A stretch of 64,000 bases of DNA. Origin: Kineobactrum sediminis (GTDB lineage Bacteria; Pseudomonadota; Gammaproteobacteria; Pseudomonadales; Halieaceae). The DNA lies in the NCBI RefSeq assembly GCF_002868715.1, contig NZ_PKLZ01000008.1, positions 496,001 to 560,000 on the forward strand, given 5' to 3'. Positions 1 to 10,400 of the stretch are shown here, piece by piece. Under the pieces are notes generated by a model. It ran no database searches. It was given only the letters and a program-made list of their open reading frames with translations, and was not told where the DNA came from. The position numbers and the translations under genes are program-made. Within the stretch, counting starts at the first letter, position 1. Each line of letters starts with the position of its first letter.

Positions 1-457
1 AGTCCACCAGGCCATTGCCACCCGCCACCAGGTCTGTTTTGGTTGCCCACTCCTTGATCAGGTCATATTCACTGGGCGGCAGCCGGGCGCTACGGCGGGT
101 GGGATAGACCGGCATGCGGTAGGTGTCGGGGTAACGATCGAACAACGCCATTTGCCCGGGGGACAGCTTGTCGGCATATTCATCAAGGTTATCGGCCGTA
201 ATGGTGAACAGTACTTCGTCATCGGCATACGGATCGATCAGGCGCTGCCCCTCCCGGTACGCCGCCGGAAACTCCTGAAGCCCCCCCTCCCATGGAGGAA
301 TTGTACCTGCCGCATTACCCGCTCGCTCCGCGCCCACCGGGGTGAGTTCATCGCCGCCCAGTTTTGCCGCCTGCTCCGGGCTGATCTTCGCCAGACTCAG
401 CCCGCTGCCGAGCCCCAACAACGCGCCAAGTCCCAGGGTTACCAGTGTCTTATTCAT
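1..457 (-). CDS. DUF1329 family outer-membrane-associated protein, partial
   Basis: The gene starts at 457 and runs off the left edge, leaving about 152 N-terminal residues. It begins with a signal peptide (MNKTLVTLGLGALLGLGSG, cleavage near LSLA-KI), followed by the family's typical opening (ISPEQAAKLGGDELTPVGAE) and a TIPPWEGG motif. DUF1329 proteins are exported and resemble lipoprotein-carrier folds. They are commonly encoded beside DUF1302 proteins, as here, where the neighbour ends 24 bp upstream on the same strand. The two probably work together at the outer membrane, perhaps in handling lipids or hydrophobic substrates; that role is inference. The gene is too short for the usual 60-residue ORF cut only because its start lies near the neighbour; the reading frame is clean. 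Confidence 0.82.
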   Translation of the reverse strand, partial: MNKTLVTLGLGALLGLGSGLSLAKISPEQAAKLGGDELTPVGAERAGNAAGTIPPWEGGLQEFPAAYREGQRLIDPYADDEVLFTITADNLDEYADKLSPGQMALFDRYPDTYRMPVYPTRRSARLPPSEYDLIKEWATKTDLVAGGNGLVD

Positions 458-480
458 GCATGCACTCCAGTTGTTACCAT

Positions 481-2340
481 TCAGAACGCTACCGAGAAGC
501 TCAGTGAGAGGAAATCCCGATCTTCCTGTTCATCATAGTCCGCGTTAAAAAAGCTGGTGTAGGAAATCTCCGCGCGATAAATATTCAGGTAGTCGGCGAT
601 CACCCCGACGCTCACCGCAATTCGGTCTTCAATGAAATTGGGTGCCGGTGAATTACCGCTCACATCGTGGGACCACGCCACATTCGGGGTCATGTTAATG
701 CCCGCCAAGACATCCGTATAATCGAGACTGGCGCGAACGCGATAGCCCCAGGAAAAATCATCGGTGAAGCCGTCACTATTACAATAACTGCTGTTTGTAT
801 TCGGGCGTATACCGGCGAATGCCTCGGCGGCCGGGTGCGAGTCACACGCTACCGGTGAGCCTGGCCAGAGAAAGAAGTCACTTTCAAACGGCTCGAATTC
901 ACCAACACCGTAAGCCGGTGAGCGGCCATAGTTCTGGTTGCTGTCCATGCCACCCAGCCATACCCCACCGATTTCGCCGGCGAAGGACAGCCGCTGGGCG
1001 CCAAGAACCTGGTCAAAGAACTGGATAAAGGTCATCTGGTATTGGGTATAGGAGACATTGTCAAAACCCGACAAGGTGCCGCCCGGGCCCGCTTCCAGCG
1101 AGCGCGGCAATACCCGTGACCACTCCGCTGCCGTGCCCAGGGAGACTGCCTGTAGAATCTCGGTGGTGTTGATCTGCAGGGGAAAGTCCGGGCGGTGGCT
1201 CAGCTCACCCGATATCGCCCAGCTACCCAGGTTGGTAACGAAGGTGAGGCCCCACAATTCAATATCTTCCGGAAACTCAAAGAAAAAGTCCGGGTTGGCG
1301 CCGAAGTTTACCGGCAGGCCGAAGTTCTCCGTGGCATTGGTTGCACTCAGGATTGGCGTACGGCTGTGGTAATTCATGTAGTAAAGGCCAAATTCCGTGG
1401 AATTCAGGGGCTCCACGAAATAACGCAGGGCCAGGCCCCACTGCCCTGAGTCCGACGCTTCCCGATCATCTCCCCGCGGTAAAGTCAGGCCCAGATCCTG
1501 TTGCGCACCGTCGGGTACGGCAGTCGAAATGGTCAGGTAATCACAGCCTCCACCGTAAGGGTCAGCTGAGTTCCAGTACGTACCGCATTCGTCCAGAATG
1601 GTACGCTCCCAGTTGTACTGGTAAAAGCCTTCCACACTGAGATCGAAAGTAACGCCCAGATTGGCATATACCATGCCCACGGGCAGCAGCGCTTCCTTGA
1701 CCTCAGACCCCGGTTTGCGCAGTGCGGTGACATCAAACGGGTTGATAACATTGACGCCGTTCTGGATAAAGGTACTTTCCCCCCAGCTCAACACCATATT
1801 GCCCGCCCGCAACTCCAGCGGCATGGTGCCGAGATCAAAGCCTCCGTAAAGATAGTAATCAAGGAATTCAATGCCCTGTTCCTGGGCAAGATTCTCAAAG
1901 CCGGACATATCCAGGGTGGCATTGGGCACGTAATCATTGGCGGCATGGCCGTGGGGCACCGTGCTTTGATCGAGCTCGTAGTCGTACCAGTACTTAATCC
2001 GGGTAAAGAACCCGTAGTTGTCTTTGCTCAATTCAAGATCGTGGACACCCTTGAACAGCAGGGAGAACATATCGCCACTGTCATAGTTCAGGTTGCCATC
2101 GTCGGCCGTACTGGATGAGGCACTGCCGCGGCCATTCGTGTTTCCCGGCGAGAGCACTCCCAGGGACGCACTTTCCGTTCGCCAGCTCGCGCCCACCGAC
2201 AGGGTAGAACTCAGGTTGCCTTCAAACGGGCCCAGGTCGAACGTCACCGCGGCAGCCGGCAGGGTTGTTGAAGCGGCCAGCAGGGCCAACACCATGGGGG
2301 ACTTGTTAACAAACCGATTACAGCCAGGTGCTGCTTTCAT
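481..2340 (-). CDS. DUF1302 family outer membrane protein
   Basis: This 619-residue protein has an N-terminal signal sequence (hydrophobic MVLALLAASTTLPAAA, cleaved near residue 32). The rest alternates short aromatic-rich strands and Asp/Asn/Gly turns and ends in Phe (SLSFSVAF), which is the signature of an outer-membrane beta-barrel. DUF1302 proteins are large porin-like proteins, usually about 550-650 residues, found next to DUF1329 genes in proteobacteria that degrade lipids, sterols or aromatics. The DUF1329 gene follows with a 23-bp gap, so the two form an operon. Substrate and transport direction cannot be read from the sequence. Confidence 0.85.
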   Translation of the reverse strand: MKAAPGCNRFVNKSPMVLALLAASTTLPAAAVTFDLGPFEGNLSSTLSVGASWRTESASLGVLSPGNTNGRGSASSSTADDGNLNYDSGDMFSLLFKGVHDLELSKDNYGFFTRIKYWYDYELDQSTVPHGHAANDYVPNATLDMSGFENLAQEQGIEFLDYYLYGGFDLGTMPLELRAGNMVLSWGESTFIQNGVNVINPFDVTALRKPGSEVKEALLPVGMVYANLGVTFDLSVEGFYQYNWERTILDECGTYWNSADPYGGGCDYLTISTAVPDGAQQDLGLTLPRGDDREASDSGQWGLALRYFVEPLNSTEFGLYYMNYHSRTPILSATNATENFGLPVNFGANPDFFFEFPEDIELWGLTFVTNLGSWAISGELSHRPDFPLQINTTEILQAVSLGTAAEWSRVLPRSLEAGPGGTLSGFDNVSYTQYQMTFIQFFDQVLGAQRLSFAGEIGGVWLGGMDSNQNYGRSPAYGVGEFEPFESDFFLWPGSPVACDSHPAAEAFAGIRPNTNSSYCNSDGFTDDFSWGYRVRASLDYTDVLAGINMTPNVAWSHDVSGNSPAPNFIEDRIAVSVGVIADYLNIYRAEISYTSFFNADYDEQEDRDFLSLSFSVAF

Positions 2341-2510
2341 CAGTACTACTCCATTTTTATCGGATATTCTGGAAAACCAGGCTCGCTCCAGCCACTATGA
2401 ACATTCAACCAATGAATAACATTGTCCCTGATCAATATTTAATAGATCATTACTGTGCTGTCCAGCATCCCGTACGTTAATAATGCGGCCCTTTTCCAGC
2501 TCCCGGGAAA

Positions 2511-2538
2511 AAAACCATGTCTGTAAAACCATGTCTGT
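2511..2538 (+). repeat. 14-bp tandem duplication across a start codon
   Basis: The unit AAAACCATGTCTGT occurs twice head to tail (2511-2524 and 2525-2538) and is followed by a third AAAA. Each copy contains an ATG. The first ATG (2517) opens a seven-codon frame that ends at a TAA at 2538-2540, overlapping the second ATG (2531), which starts the long frame. Confidence 0.85.
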
Positions 2539-3001
2539 AAAACTGAAAGGCCCGTGGACGCGGGCAGAAACTGATGCCTTTTTGCAAAACTGCTCCTGGC
2601 CGCTGCGCCTGGCCTGTACCGGCGCTGATGGCTACCCACGGGTAGTGTCCGTCTGGTACCGCTTCCATAACAGCACCCTGCAATGCGTGTCTCACCGCAA
2701 CTCCGCACTTGTGCGACTGATCGAGCGGGACCCCCGCACCGGCTTTGAGCTGGCACCCAACGATCCGCCCTATCACGGCGTCAGGGGCCAGGGGCGCGTT
2801 AGCATGGCACCCCTTGGCGACAGCGATGTGCTGGAGGCCTTGCTTGATCGTTACCTGGGTGACCAGGAGTCCAGAGTCGGCAACTGGCTGTTATCCCGCA
2901 AGGACGAGGAAATGCTACTGACCATCACACCTGAACGCCTGTTCACCTGGGACTACAGGCAGCGGATGGCCGATGTTACGACGGATCCGGCACCACGATA
3001 A
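2531..3001 (+). CDS. Pyridoxamine 5'-phosphate oxidase-fold protein
   Basis: The 156-residue product resembles the flavin-binding split-barrel family: an N-terminal helix, then a strand reading RLACTGADGYPRVVSVWYRF, a typical place for 'no difference in colour/activity after change of solvent' cofactor contacts, and a later LTITPERLFTWDYRQR strand near the end. Members bind FMN, F420 or heme, and the specific reaction cannot be told. I chose the ATG at 2531 because the earlier in-frame ATG (2483) adds a low-complexity leader upstream of the duplicated start region. The last 26 bp overlap the 3' end of the convergent universal stress gene. Confidence 0.7.
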   Translation: MSVKLKGPWTRAETDAFLQNCSWPLRLACTGADGYPRVVSVWYRFHNSTLQCVSHRNSALVRLIERDPRTGFELAPNDPPYHGVRGQGRVSMAPLGDSDVLEALLDRYLGDQESRVGNWLLSRKDEEMLLTITPERLFTWDYRQRMADVTTDPAPR

Positions 3002-3725
3002 TGGGCACCGGTATTCTCGCCAGCAGGTCGGGGTCCTGCCCGCAGAGACGGTCGAGTTCCGCGCGATGCAGCAGCAGAGCGCCGCTGCGGGCGTCCGCCA
3101 GAGTGCGCTCCAGGGAGGCTGCATTTTGCGCTGGCAACTGCTCCACCCGATCACACAGCGGCAATCCCAGCAAGCCTTCCGGAACATGATCCGACAATAC
3201 CCGTAACGGGCCGTGATTGAGCGGCCGGCGCTCATCCCAGATAAGCACCATGCACGGCGCCTGCAGAATCAGGGCACGACACGTTGACCCCAGGCGCACA
3301 CCGCCGTAATGCCCTGCACTACTGGCTTTCCCGAGCACCACCAGATCACCGGGCGCCGCCAGGGATAAGGCCTCGGTCACGATTCTGCCCCGGCTTACGC
3401 GCAATGAGTGATGAATTTGACGGCCCTTCACCGCCTCGGCCAGGGCATGTGTGACTCGCTCGCGCTGTCGGCCAAGGCTGGATTCCACCTGTTCCGGTGA
3501 CAGCGGCCGGGTCAGCCCCGAGTGTCCCCCTACCTCCAGCGCAAACGGAAATCCGGCGGAATGGAGCAGATCCATATCTTCAACAAATAACGCTACCAGC
3601 TCTTCCTGGCGTAGCGTCGCGAGTTCCACAGCCGCACGCAACGCCGCCAGGCTGTGCCGCGATGCATCGAGTAGGGCCAGCACTCTGCGAGCAGAGCGTT
3701 GCGCGGGTTCAATCTCACTCGTCAT
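2976..3725 (-). CDS. Universal stress protein (UspA family)
   Basis: This is a 249-residue UspA-type protein. A first strand RVLALLDASRHSLAALRAAVELA is followed by EELVALFVEDMDLL, and GDLVVLGKASSAGHYGGVRLGSTCRALILQAPC matches the nucleotide-binding loop region (G-x9-G-S/T) in degenerate form. The C-terminal 80 residues look like a second, partial module, with a VRVLSDH-like strand and a final IPVPIIVVPDPS. The ATG at 3725 has GGAGG six bases upstream and is preferred over an ATG at 3731, which abuts the same GGAGG. The start overlaps the last 11 bp of the Lon-like protease gene, so the two are translationally coupled stress genes. Confidence 0.78.
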   Translation of the reverse strand: MTSEIEPAQRSARRVLALLDASRHSLAALRAAVELATLRQEELVALFVEDMDLLHSAGFPFALEVGGHSGLTRPLSPEQVESSLGRQRERVTHALAEAVKGRQIHHSLRVSRGRIVTEALSLAAPGDLVVLGKASSAGHYGGVRLGSTCRALILQAPCMVLIWDERRPLNHGPLRVLSDHVPEGLLGLPLCDRVEQLPAQNAASLERTLADARSGALLLHRAELDRLCGQDPDLLARIPVPIIVVPDPS

Positions 3726-6102
3726 TGCCATCCTCCCGGTCTTTGCCGCCGTTATCGGTCTTTGCCTCTTTTACGGCTTCACTGAAGGCAGCAAGCCGGT
3801 CCCGCACCTTTTCATCAATGCTGTCCATGCCCAGGCCGGTCAGCAGCGTCAGGGCCTGGTCAACATTATCGATGGCGTAAACCCTGAAAGACCCATTGGA
3901 GATCGCGGTCCGCACCTCCGATTTCAGCATCAGATGCTCCACGTTGGTGGCGGGCAACAGTACAGCGTGACCCTCGATATCACCTCGCGCCGCGCAAACA
4001 TCAAAGAAGCCTTCAATTTTTTCATTGACTGCACCGACTGCCTGCACCTGCCCATGCTGGTTGATAGAGCCGGTCACGGCAAAGGCCTGGTTCAGCTCCA
4101 CTCCGGCAATCGCCGATATCAGTGCGCAGACCTCGGCCACCGAGGCGCTGTCACCCTCAACGCCGCCATAGGACTGTTCAAAGGCAAGACTTGCGGACAG
4201 GGACAGGGGCTTGTCTGCGGAATAGCGGTTGGCGAAGTAGCGGGAGATAATCATGACCGCCTTGGAATGGATACGGCCACCGGTTCGCGCCTCGCGCTCT
4301 ATATCCATCACCTGGCCACTACCGGGGCGCGCCGTGGCGGTGATCCGGGAAGGCTGGCCGAAAGCGAAATCGCCAAGGCTCAGCACGGACAACCCATTGA
4401 TCTGGCCTATAACGGCACCGGTAGTCGAGATCATTACCGTGCCGCGATGGATCAGTTCGTGGCTGCGCTCGCGCAGGCGACTGGCGCGCCACAATTGCTG
4501 GGTAACCGCCTGTTCAATATGCGGGCGCCCAATCACCGGAGAATTCGCTTCACAGGCCCAGTGCTCCGCTTCCAGCAGCAGATCGCGCAATTCGCGATGT
4601 CGCGCAGTGAGCTTGCACTGGTCGCTGGCAAGCCGACTGGCGCGCTCGATGACGGCAGCCACACCCCCGCGATCCAATGGCCGCAACGCCGACTCGCGCG
4701 CCAGTGTGGCTAACATGCGTGCGTAAAAGCCCTGGTTGGCCGGATTGCGCTCAAGCTGGTCTTCCAGGTCCGCCTGCACCTTGAACAACTCGAGAAACTC
4801 CGGGTCGTGTTCGCACAGCAGGTAATACAGCAGGCGTTCACCCAGCAAAACCACCTTCACATCCAGCGGGATAGGTTGCGGTTCCAGGCTCACGGTACTG
4901 ATCAGGCCATAGGCCTGTTCCAGTGACTCGGTACGGATTTCATTGGCTCGCAGTATCCGTTTCAGCGTCTCCCATGCCCCGGGCTGGGTCAGTAGGGCGC
5001 GCACATCAATAACCAGGTAACCACCGTTGGCCCGGTGCAGGGCACCGGCGCGGATCAGGGAGAAGTCGGTGATGAGTGTACCGTTGTGTACGTGGTGCTC
5101 TATACGCCCCACCAGATGCTGGTGACTGGGGAGATCCTGGTAAACCACCGGTGCGCCAGTGGTATCGGCGTTATCAACCAGCAGGTTGACCTGGAATCGG
5201 CTGAACAACCCCTCCGGTGCCACCTCGGGTGATTCGCTGATAAAAATGTTGACGTGGGACAGGATGGCCTGGCGGCAAGCTTTGAAATGCGCAAGTACTT
5301 CCGCTTGGGCCGCGTACCGCCGCTCCAGTTCTGCCAGCGGTGCGCCAATTACCGCTTCCATCATCTCCGCATTCAGTGCCTCCATTTTTTCGCGCAGCTC
5401 CCTGGCCAGCATGGGCATCTGGCGGATAGCCTGGGTGAGCCGGCGTTGCAGCGCCTCAACGGTCGCCTCTATCCGCTCTCGCTCTTGCTTTGGCAGCGAA
5501 CGGAAAACTTCCGGGGTCATCATGTCCTCGTTATTACCCTTGTCATCCGCCTTGTTATCAATCGGGGCAAAGGTAAACCCATTGGCGGTTGATACCAGCA
5601 GAATGCCCTGCTCACGGGCGTCGCGACGAATCTCCTCTATCACTTCACGCTGCCGCTGGCTCGTGCTCTGGTTCATTTCCTGCAGACGATTCTGGTACTC
5701 CTCGCTCTCAAACAGGGCCGGGATCGCGGTGCGCAACTCGTCAATCAGCTTTTCAATGTCCGCCTGCAGCTTGCTGCCAAGTCCCTGTGGCAACGCCAGG
5801 TATCGGGGTTTGGAGGGATTGTCGAAGTTATAGAGGTAGGCCCAGTCACCGGGCGTTGTCTCATACCGGGCGCGATCCGCCAGAAACTGCCCCACCAGAT
5901 CGTGCCTGCCGTGAGCGGGGTCACCCAGCACATAGAGGTTGAATCCATCACTCCTGATGGAGCTGCCGAAACCCAGGGCATCCCGCGCTCGATCATGGCC
6001 ACAGAGCAGATCAAGCGATTCGAGCTCGCTGGTGATTTCGAAGTTGAGCGTATCCTCTGAACAGGCTCGGTAAACATCTTCCACCCCCAGGGGTTCCAGC
6101 AT
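3715..6102 (-). CDS. Lon-like ATP-dependent protease (LonB/YcbZ type)
   Basis: The 795-residue protein combines an N-terminal AAA-like region (AAA_32 family) with a C-terminal Lon protease domain. The catalytic serine lies in YGGVEGDSASVAEVCAL and the lysine in AVGAVNEKIEGFF, giving the Lon Ser-Lys dyad. The nucleotide loop at residues 60-67 reads GDPAHGRH and lacks the usual GK(S/T), as in YcbZ-like members. A charged, helical insert (about residues 110-250) contains many Glu/Arg/Gln. AAGGAG lies six bases before the ATG. It is followed by an overlapping universal stress gene, so a role in stress proteostasis is likely but inferred. Confidence 0.85.
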   Translation of the reverse strand: MLEPLGVEDVYRACSEDTLNFEITSELESLDLLCGHDRARDALGFGSSIRSDGFNLYVLGDPAHGRHDLVGQFLADRARYETTPGDWAYLYNFDNPSKPRYLALPQGLGSKLQADIEKLIDELRTAIPALFESEEYQNRLQEMNQSTSQRQREVIEEIRRDAREQGILLVSTANGFTFAPIDNKADDKGNNEDMMTPEVFRSLPKQERERIEATVEALQRRLTQAIRQMPMLARELREKMEALNAEMMEAVIGAPLAELERRYAAQAEVLAHFKACRQAILSHVNIFISESPEVAPEGLFSRFQVNLLVDNADTTGAPVVYQDLPSHQHLVGRIEHHVHNGTLITDFSLIRAGALHRANGGYLVIDVRALLTQPGAWETLKRILRANEIRTESLEQAYGLISTVSLEPQPIPLDVKVVLLGERLLYYLLCEHDPEFLELFKVQADLEDQLERNPANQGFYARMLATLARESALRPLDRGGVAAVIERASRLASDQCKLTARHRELRDLLLEAEHWACEANSPVIGRPHIEQAVTQQLWRASRLRERSHELIHRGTVMISTTGAVIGQINGLSVLSLGDFAFGQPSRITATARPGSGQVMDIEREARTGGRIHSKAVMIISRYFANRYSADKPLSLSASLAFEQSYGGVEGDSASVAEVCALISAIAGVELNQAFAVTGSINQHGQVQAVGAVNEKIEGFFDVCAARGDIEGHAVLLPATNVEHLMLKSEVRTAISNGSFRVYAIDNVDQALTLLTGLGMDSIDEKVRDRLAAFSEAVKEAKTDNGGKDREDGNDE

Positions 6103-6144
6103 GTCAAATCTCCTTTGCGTTGATGACTACTGAATATAGCAGGC

Positions 6145-6178
6145 GAAAAAAAACCCGGAGCCGTTGGGCGCCGGGTTA
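6145..6178 (-). terminator. Rho-independent terminator
   Basis: Read on the minus strand, AACCCGG and CCGGGTT form a stem that is followed directly by a run of T residues (the A-run at 6146-6153). It sits just after the small exported protein gene and before the Lon-like gene, so it ends the former. Confidence 0.8.
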
Positions 6179-6195
6179 CGGATGGTTACATCACA

Positions 6196-6483
6196 TCAGA
6201 TCGATACATCAAGCTCGCGCGCAAGTCGGGCTTCCAGCTGCGCATCCAGCTTTTCCGTCAACTCTAAGGCAGCGTCGGACAACTGGACCTCAATTACCCG
6301 GGTTGGTACCGAATCATTCATCCGCACCTGCAGCTTGCGCCAGGTCGTTGTTACCGGGGCATCATTCATTGCCAACTGCAGAGCAGACTCAGCTGCCGCG
6401 GGGGACTGCGCAAGGGCCATGCCGCTTGTTGCAGCCGCGACTGCCAGTGCGCCGTACATGGCTATTCCAGCCAACCTTCTCAT
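6196..6483 (-). CDS. Small exported protein of unknown function
   Basis: This 95-residue protein starts MRRLAGIAMYGALAVAAATSGMALAQS, a clear signal peptide cleaved near ALA-QS. The mature part is about 70 residues and has a repeated amphipathic end (LTEKLDAQLEARLAREL). The start at 6483 is fixed by AGAAGGAGAA ending five bases upstream; a longer frame from 6549 lacks this. A strong terminator follows. The upstream 284 bp to the PAS gene is AT-rich with several T and A runs and is the probable promoter region. I do not recognise a family. Confidence 0.62.
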   Translation of the reverse strand: MRRLAGIAMYGALAVAAATSGMALAQSPAAAESALQLAMNDAPVTTTWRKLQVRMNDSVPTRVIEVQLSDAALELTEKLDAQLEARLARELDVSI

Positions 6484-6767
6484 TACCGTTCTCCTTCTCT
6501 TGCCGAGGCCAGCACCGGACAACCCGGCCTGCACCCTAAGTGTTACCACAATTCACAAATGGTAACACATATACCGAAACCCGCGCGTTTCGGATCATGA
6601 AGGATTTGTCATAATGAGATAAAAAGCTAATATCAGACATGTCAAAGCGCTAAAAAAGAACTTTAACGCCTTGTTTTTTATAGTTTTTTAATATTTTCAT
6701 GGTAAAGATGTGAATATTAACGACAGGTGCCACACCGGTCGGCGACACACTGTTACCTGCAACTTTG

Positions 6768-7421
6768 TCAGCGCAGCTTGCGCTCCATGTGGCGGCCACT
6801 AATATCGGTCACCACGACCCAGATACTGTCCTCCGGCTCGCCGTCCTTGGCAACCGTAGCAATGAGCTTGGCCCAAAATTCGCTGCCATCGCTGCGTACC
6901 ATACGCAACTCGCAGGAGGGCGACTCCTCCGGCTTCCGTATACCGCCCAAACCAAAGCCGGTTCCCTTCAAGGCCCGGGATATCACTCTGGCCGGGGTAT
7001 CGAGTACCTGTTTGCGCAGCAGGTAAAATGCATCCTGGTCATCCCAGAGAACAAACCGGGAAAAAGGGCGATTGACCAGCTCCTCCGGCGCTAGCCGCAC
7101 TAACCTGGCAAAGGTGAGGTTCGCTTCGAGAACCAGCCCCTTTCCACTGACTGACACATACCCTACCGGGGCGACATCGTAGAGCTCGAAATACCGTTCC
7201 CGGGATAGAGCAAGTTCATGCTGGATCTTCCTCAGCTCCTCGTTCTGCATCTCCAGCTCTACCTGGTGCACATGCAGTTCGTGCAACAGCGAGCGCATCG
7301 TCTCCGGACTCAGCTCGGTCCAGCTTGCCGGCGGCTCGCCGGACTTTTGCTCCAGAGCCCGCTCCGCGCGGCGGCGCAGTTCGGCTTTCTCGTCTGGTGT
7401 TTGCCTGTCATCGTCTGTCAT
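6768..7421 (-). CDS. PAS domain protein
   Basis: The 217-residue product has a charged N-terminal helix (about residues 1-75, with PETMRSLLHELHVHQVELEMQ, a pattern found before PAS domains in sensory proteins) and one PAS domain (about residues 75-200, from RERYFELYDVAPVGYVSVS to FWAKLIATVAKDGEPEDSIWVVVTDI). There is no kinase, cyclase or output domain after it. It lies 67 bp downstream of the CheB-CheR-PAS gene on the same strand and may receive or modulate the same signal. A GTG nine bases upstream is an alternative start. Confidence 0.75.
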   Translation of the reverse strand: MTDDDRQTPDEKAELRRRAERALEQKSGEPPASWTELSPETMRSLLHELHVHQVELEMQNEELRKIQHELALSRERYFELYDVAPVGYVSVSGKGLVLEANLTFARLVRLAPEELVNRPFSRFVLWDDQDAFYLLRKQVLDTPARVISRALKGTGFGLGGIRKPEESPSCELRMVRSDGSEFWAKLIATVAKDGEPEDSIWVVVTDISGRHMERKLR

Positions 7422-7488
7422 TGAGCGCACCCCGCGCAGCCAACCCCGGAAACTCCGGCATCAGAAAACTCATACGGTACACAGAAGA

Positions 7489-10400
7489 TTACGGAACACT
7501 CCCCATAGCGCGTTCCGTGGTTGAAATAGCGTACATCTCTCCGGCATCGTTGAATAGCGCGGTGGAAATCACCGATACCTCCACCTCCTCGCCACTTTTG
7601 GTCAGCCGTCGGGTACGGTAGGGTTCCAGCGTTTCAGCCCGACTCAGGCGATCCAGGGTCTGCAATACCTCGTCGCGCAGGCCCAACGGTAGACGATCGC
7701 GCAGGTTCATCACCAGTGCCTCGGCTTCCGTCCAACCGTAAAGCTTCTCTGCGCCCGGGTTCCAGGCCAGGGTCTTGCCGGTCAGATCGTAAACCGTGAT
7801 CGCATCGCGAGCGTCGTGCACCACGACCGCCAGACGTTGCAGCTCACGGTTGGCCTCGCGCAGGGCATTGCGCGCGCGGTTAATTTCAGTGATATCCAGG
7901 AACGTAATCACCGCCCCTTCAATCACGTTATCCAGTGTCCGATAGGGCAAAATACGCATGGTGTAACTGTGACCATCTGAGGCCTGCACTTCCACCTCCT
8001 TGCTTACCAGGGTATCGAGCACTGACTGCACATCCCGCACCAGGCTGTCATAGCCGACCAGATTCGATGCCAGGTGCGCCACCGGCCGACCCACATCGGA
8101 CGGAATAAGGTTGATAATCACGCTGGCCGTCGGCGTGTAACGAAGAATGCGCAGATCATGGTCAACGAATACCGTACCGATACCAGTGCCGGCCAGCAAG
8201 TTGTTCATGTCATTGTTGGCTCGCAACAAATCGGTCACTTTGGTCTGCAACTCGGTATTGACGGTAGCCAGCTCCTCGTTCACCGACTGCAGCTCCTCCT
8301 TGGACGTCTCCAGCTCCTCATTGGCAGATTGTAGCTCCTCATTGACAGACTGCATTTCTTCATTTGAGGATTTGAGCTCTTCGCCGGAGGTCTCGAGCTC
8401 TTCAATCGTGCTCTGGAGATATTCCTCCTTGCTGCGCAGCTCGTGTTTGAGAGCCGCGATACGCGCTTTCGCACTGGCGGACCCGGACTCTGCCTCCGGC
8501 GTTTCAGTCGTTGCGGAATCGACCGGTTCCGCCGCAAGCCCCAGCGGCAAAGGATGCTGCGTCTCCTGCAAGATAACCAGGAACAACGGCTCTTCGCGAC
8601 TGGCACCGGAACCGCTGGTCACCGGGCGCACCGTGAGGTTAACCGTAGTGAAATGGCCATTGGTCTTGACCCGCAGGTCCGGTGAAATAACCCTGTCCCT
8701 GTTTTTTGCCGCCTGGTGCAGGGCCGGGCCAAGGGCGGGACGCAGACCCTGTCGGGCCATTTTGATGATGTTATTAACCCCGGCCTCACCCGGTGCCGGC
8801 TCCAGGAACAAGCCAGTACGACCGTGCAGGTAGAGAATATCACCCTCCTTATCCACCAGGATTCCCGCCGCAACAATCTCCTGCAGCAAGGCCTGCTCGG
8901 TAGTCTCCCGCAGGGAACCGCGTGGCGCAAAAGAAGACCTGGGCTCACTGTGCTCTATCGGCGGTGCAGAGGCTGACGGTTCAGTCGAGTCGATTGACGG
9001 CACAAAGCGCCCAAAGGCTGCCAACTCCCCACCGTTGGAAGACCTTTTACGCTGATAGATTTTAGCTTTACGGTCAACCACATCGAACAGGGTTTCAAAC
9101 TCTCCCACCCCCTCCGAAGTACCCAGGAACAGCCAACCACCGGGCTTCAGCGCATAGTGAAACAGGGGAATGACCTTCTTCTGCAGTTCTGCGCCCATAT
9201 AAATCAGCAGGTTGCGACAGCTGATCAGATCCATTTTCGAAAACGGTGGGTCGCGAATCACGTTCTGGTCTGAAAAGATCAGCAGGCTCCGGATATCCTT
9301 TTTAATACGGTATCCGTCATTTTCCTCGTCATACCTGAAGAAACGGGCCAGGCGTTCGCTTGATACGTCCGCGGTAATGCTGGCGGGATAGAGACCGGTG
9401 CGAGCAGTGGCAACGGCCTGTGGATCAATATCGGTTGCAAAAACCTGCAGTGTACGCCCGGTGTTAAGCGTTTCCATGTATTCAACCAGTAACATCGCGA
9501 GCGAATAAGCCTCTTCACCGGTTGAACAACCTGGAACCCACACCCGAATAGCGGCTTTGGAAGACTTGTCGGCAAATAATGCGGGAATAACCTTCGCTGC
9601 CAGGGTTTCGAATACCGCGGGATCTCGAAAAAAATTGGTGACCCCGATGAGCAGATCCCCAAACAGGGCTTCTACCTCCGCAGGATGTTCCTTCAGGTAT
9701 GCCGCATAGCGGTCGATCGATTCGAACTGCTGTACCGCCATACGCCGCTCGATACGTCGGTAAATCGTACTGGTTTTGTATTGCGAAAAGTCATGCCTGG
9801 TTTGAGTGTGCAGCAGGCCAAAGACTTTCTTAAGTGAAGCCTGGGCCTTTCCCGGAGCCTTTGCAGTCGTTATGGCCAGTTTATCGAATGCCCGTTCCGC
9901 GTACGCCATGAGCTCCTGGGGCATCTTTCCGGGCGGCAGTTCGTAATCGACGAGACCGGTAGCCAGTGCACTGCGCGGCATGCCATCAAACTCACAGGAA
10001 TTCGGGCTTTGCGCCATTGCCATCCCACCCTCGCCCTTGATGGCCCGCAAACCCTGGGTGCCATCGCAGCCGGTCCCCGAGAGGATGATGGCCACCGCCC
10101 ACTCCCGCTGGTCAGCGGCAAGAGAGCGCAAGAAGAAATCAATGGGCAAACGCTGACCGCGCGGCGCAGAAGGCTCAAACAATTGCAGAGCGCCGTTATT
10201 TATTGCCATATCGCGACCTGGCGGCATAATATGAACGCTATTGACCTTAACCGCCATGCCGTCCTCAACCTCGAGTACCTGCATGTTGGTATAGCGTCCC
10301 ACCAGTTCGGTGAGCATGCTCTTGTGAGTGGGATCCAGGTGCTGCACCACCACAAAAGCCATACCTGGGACGGCGCCATCCGAAAAACCCGAAAAAAAGG

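Noticed and set aside
152-548. Plus-strand frames opposite the DUF1329 gene
   Set aside because: They are Arg/Pro/Ser-rich shadows of the real minus-strand gene with no domain.
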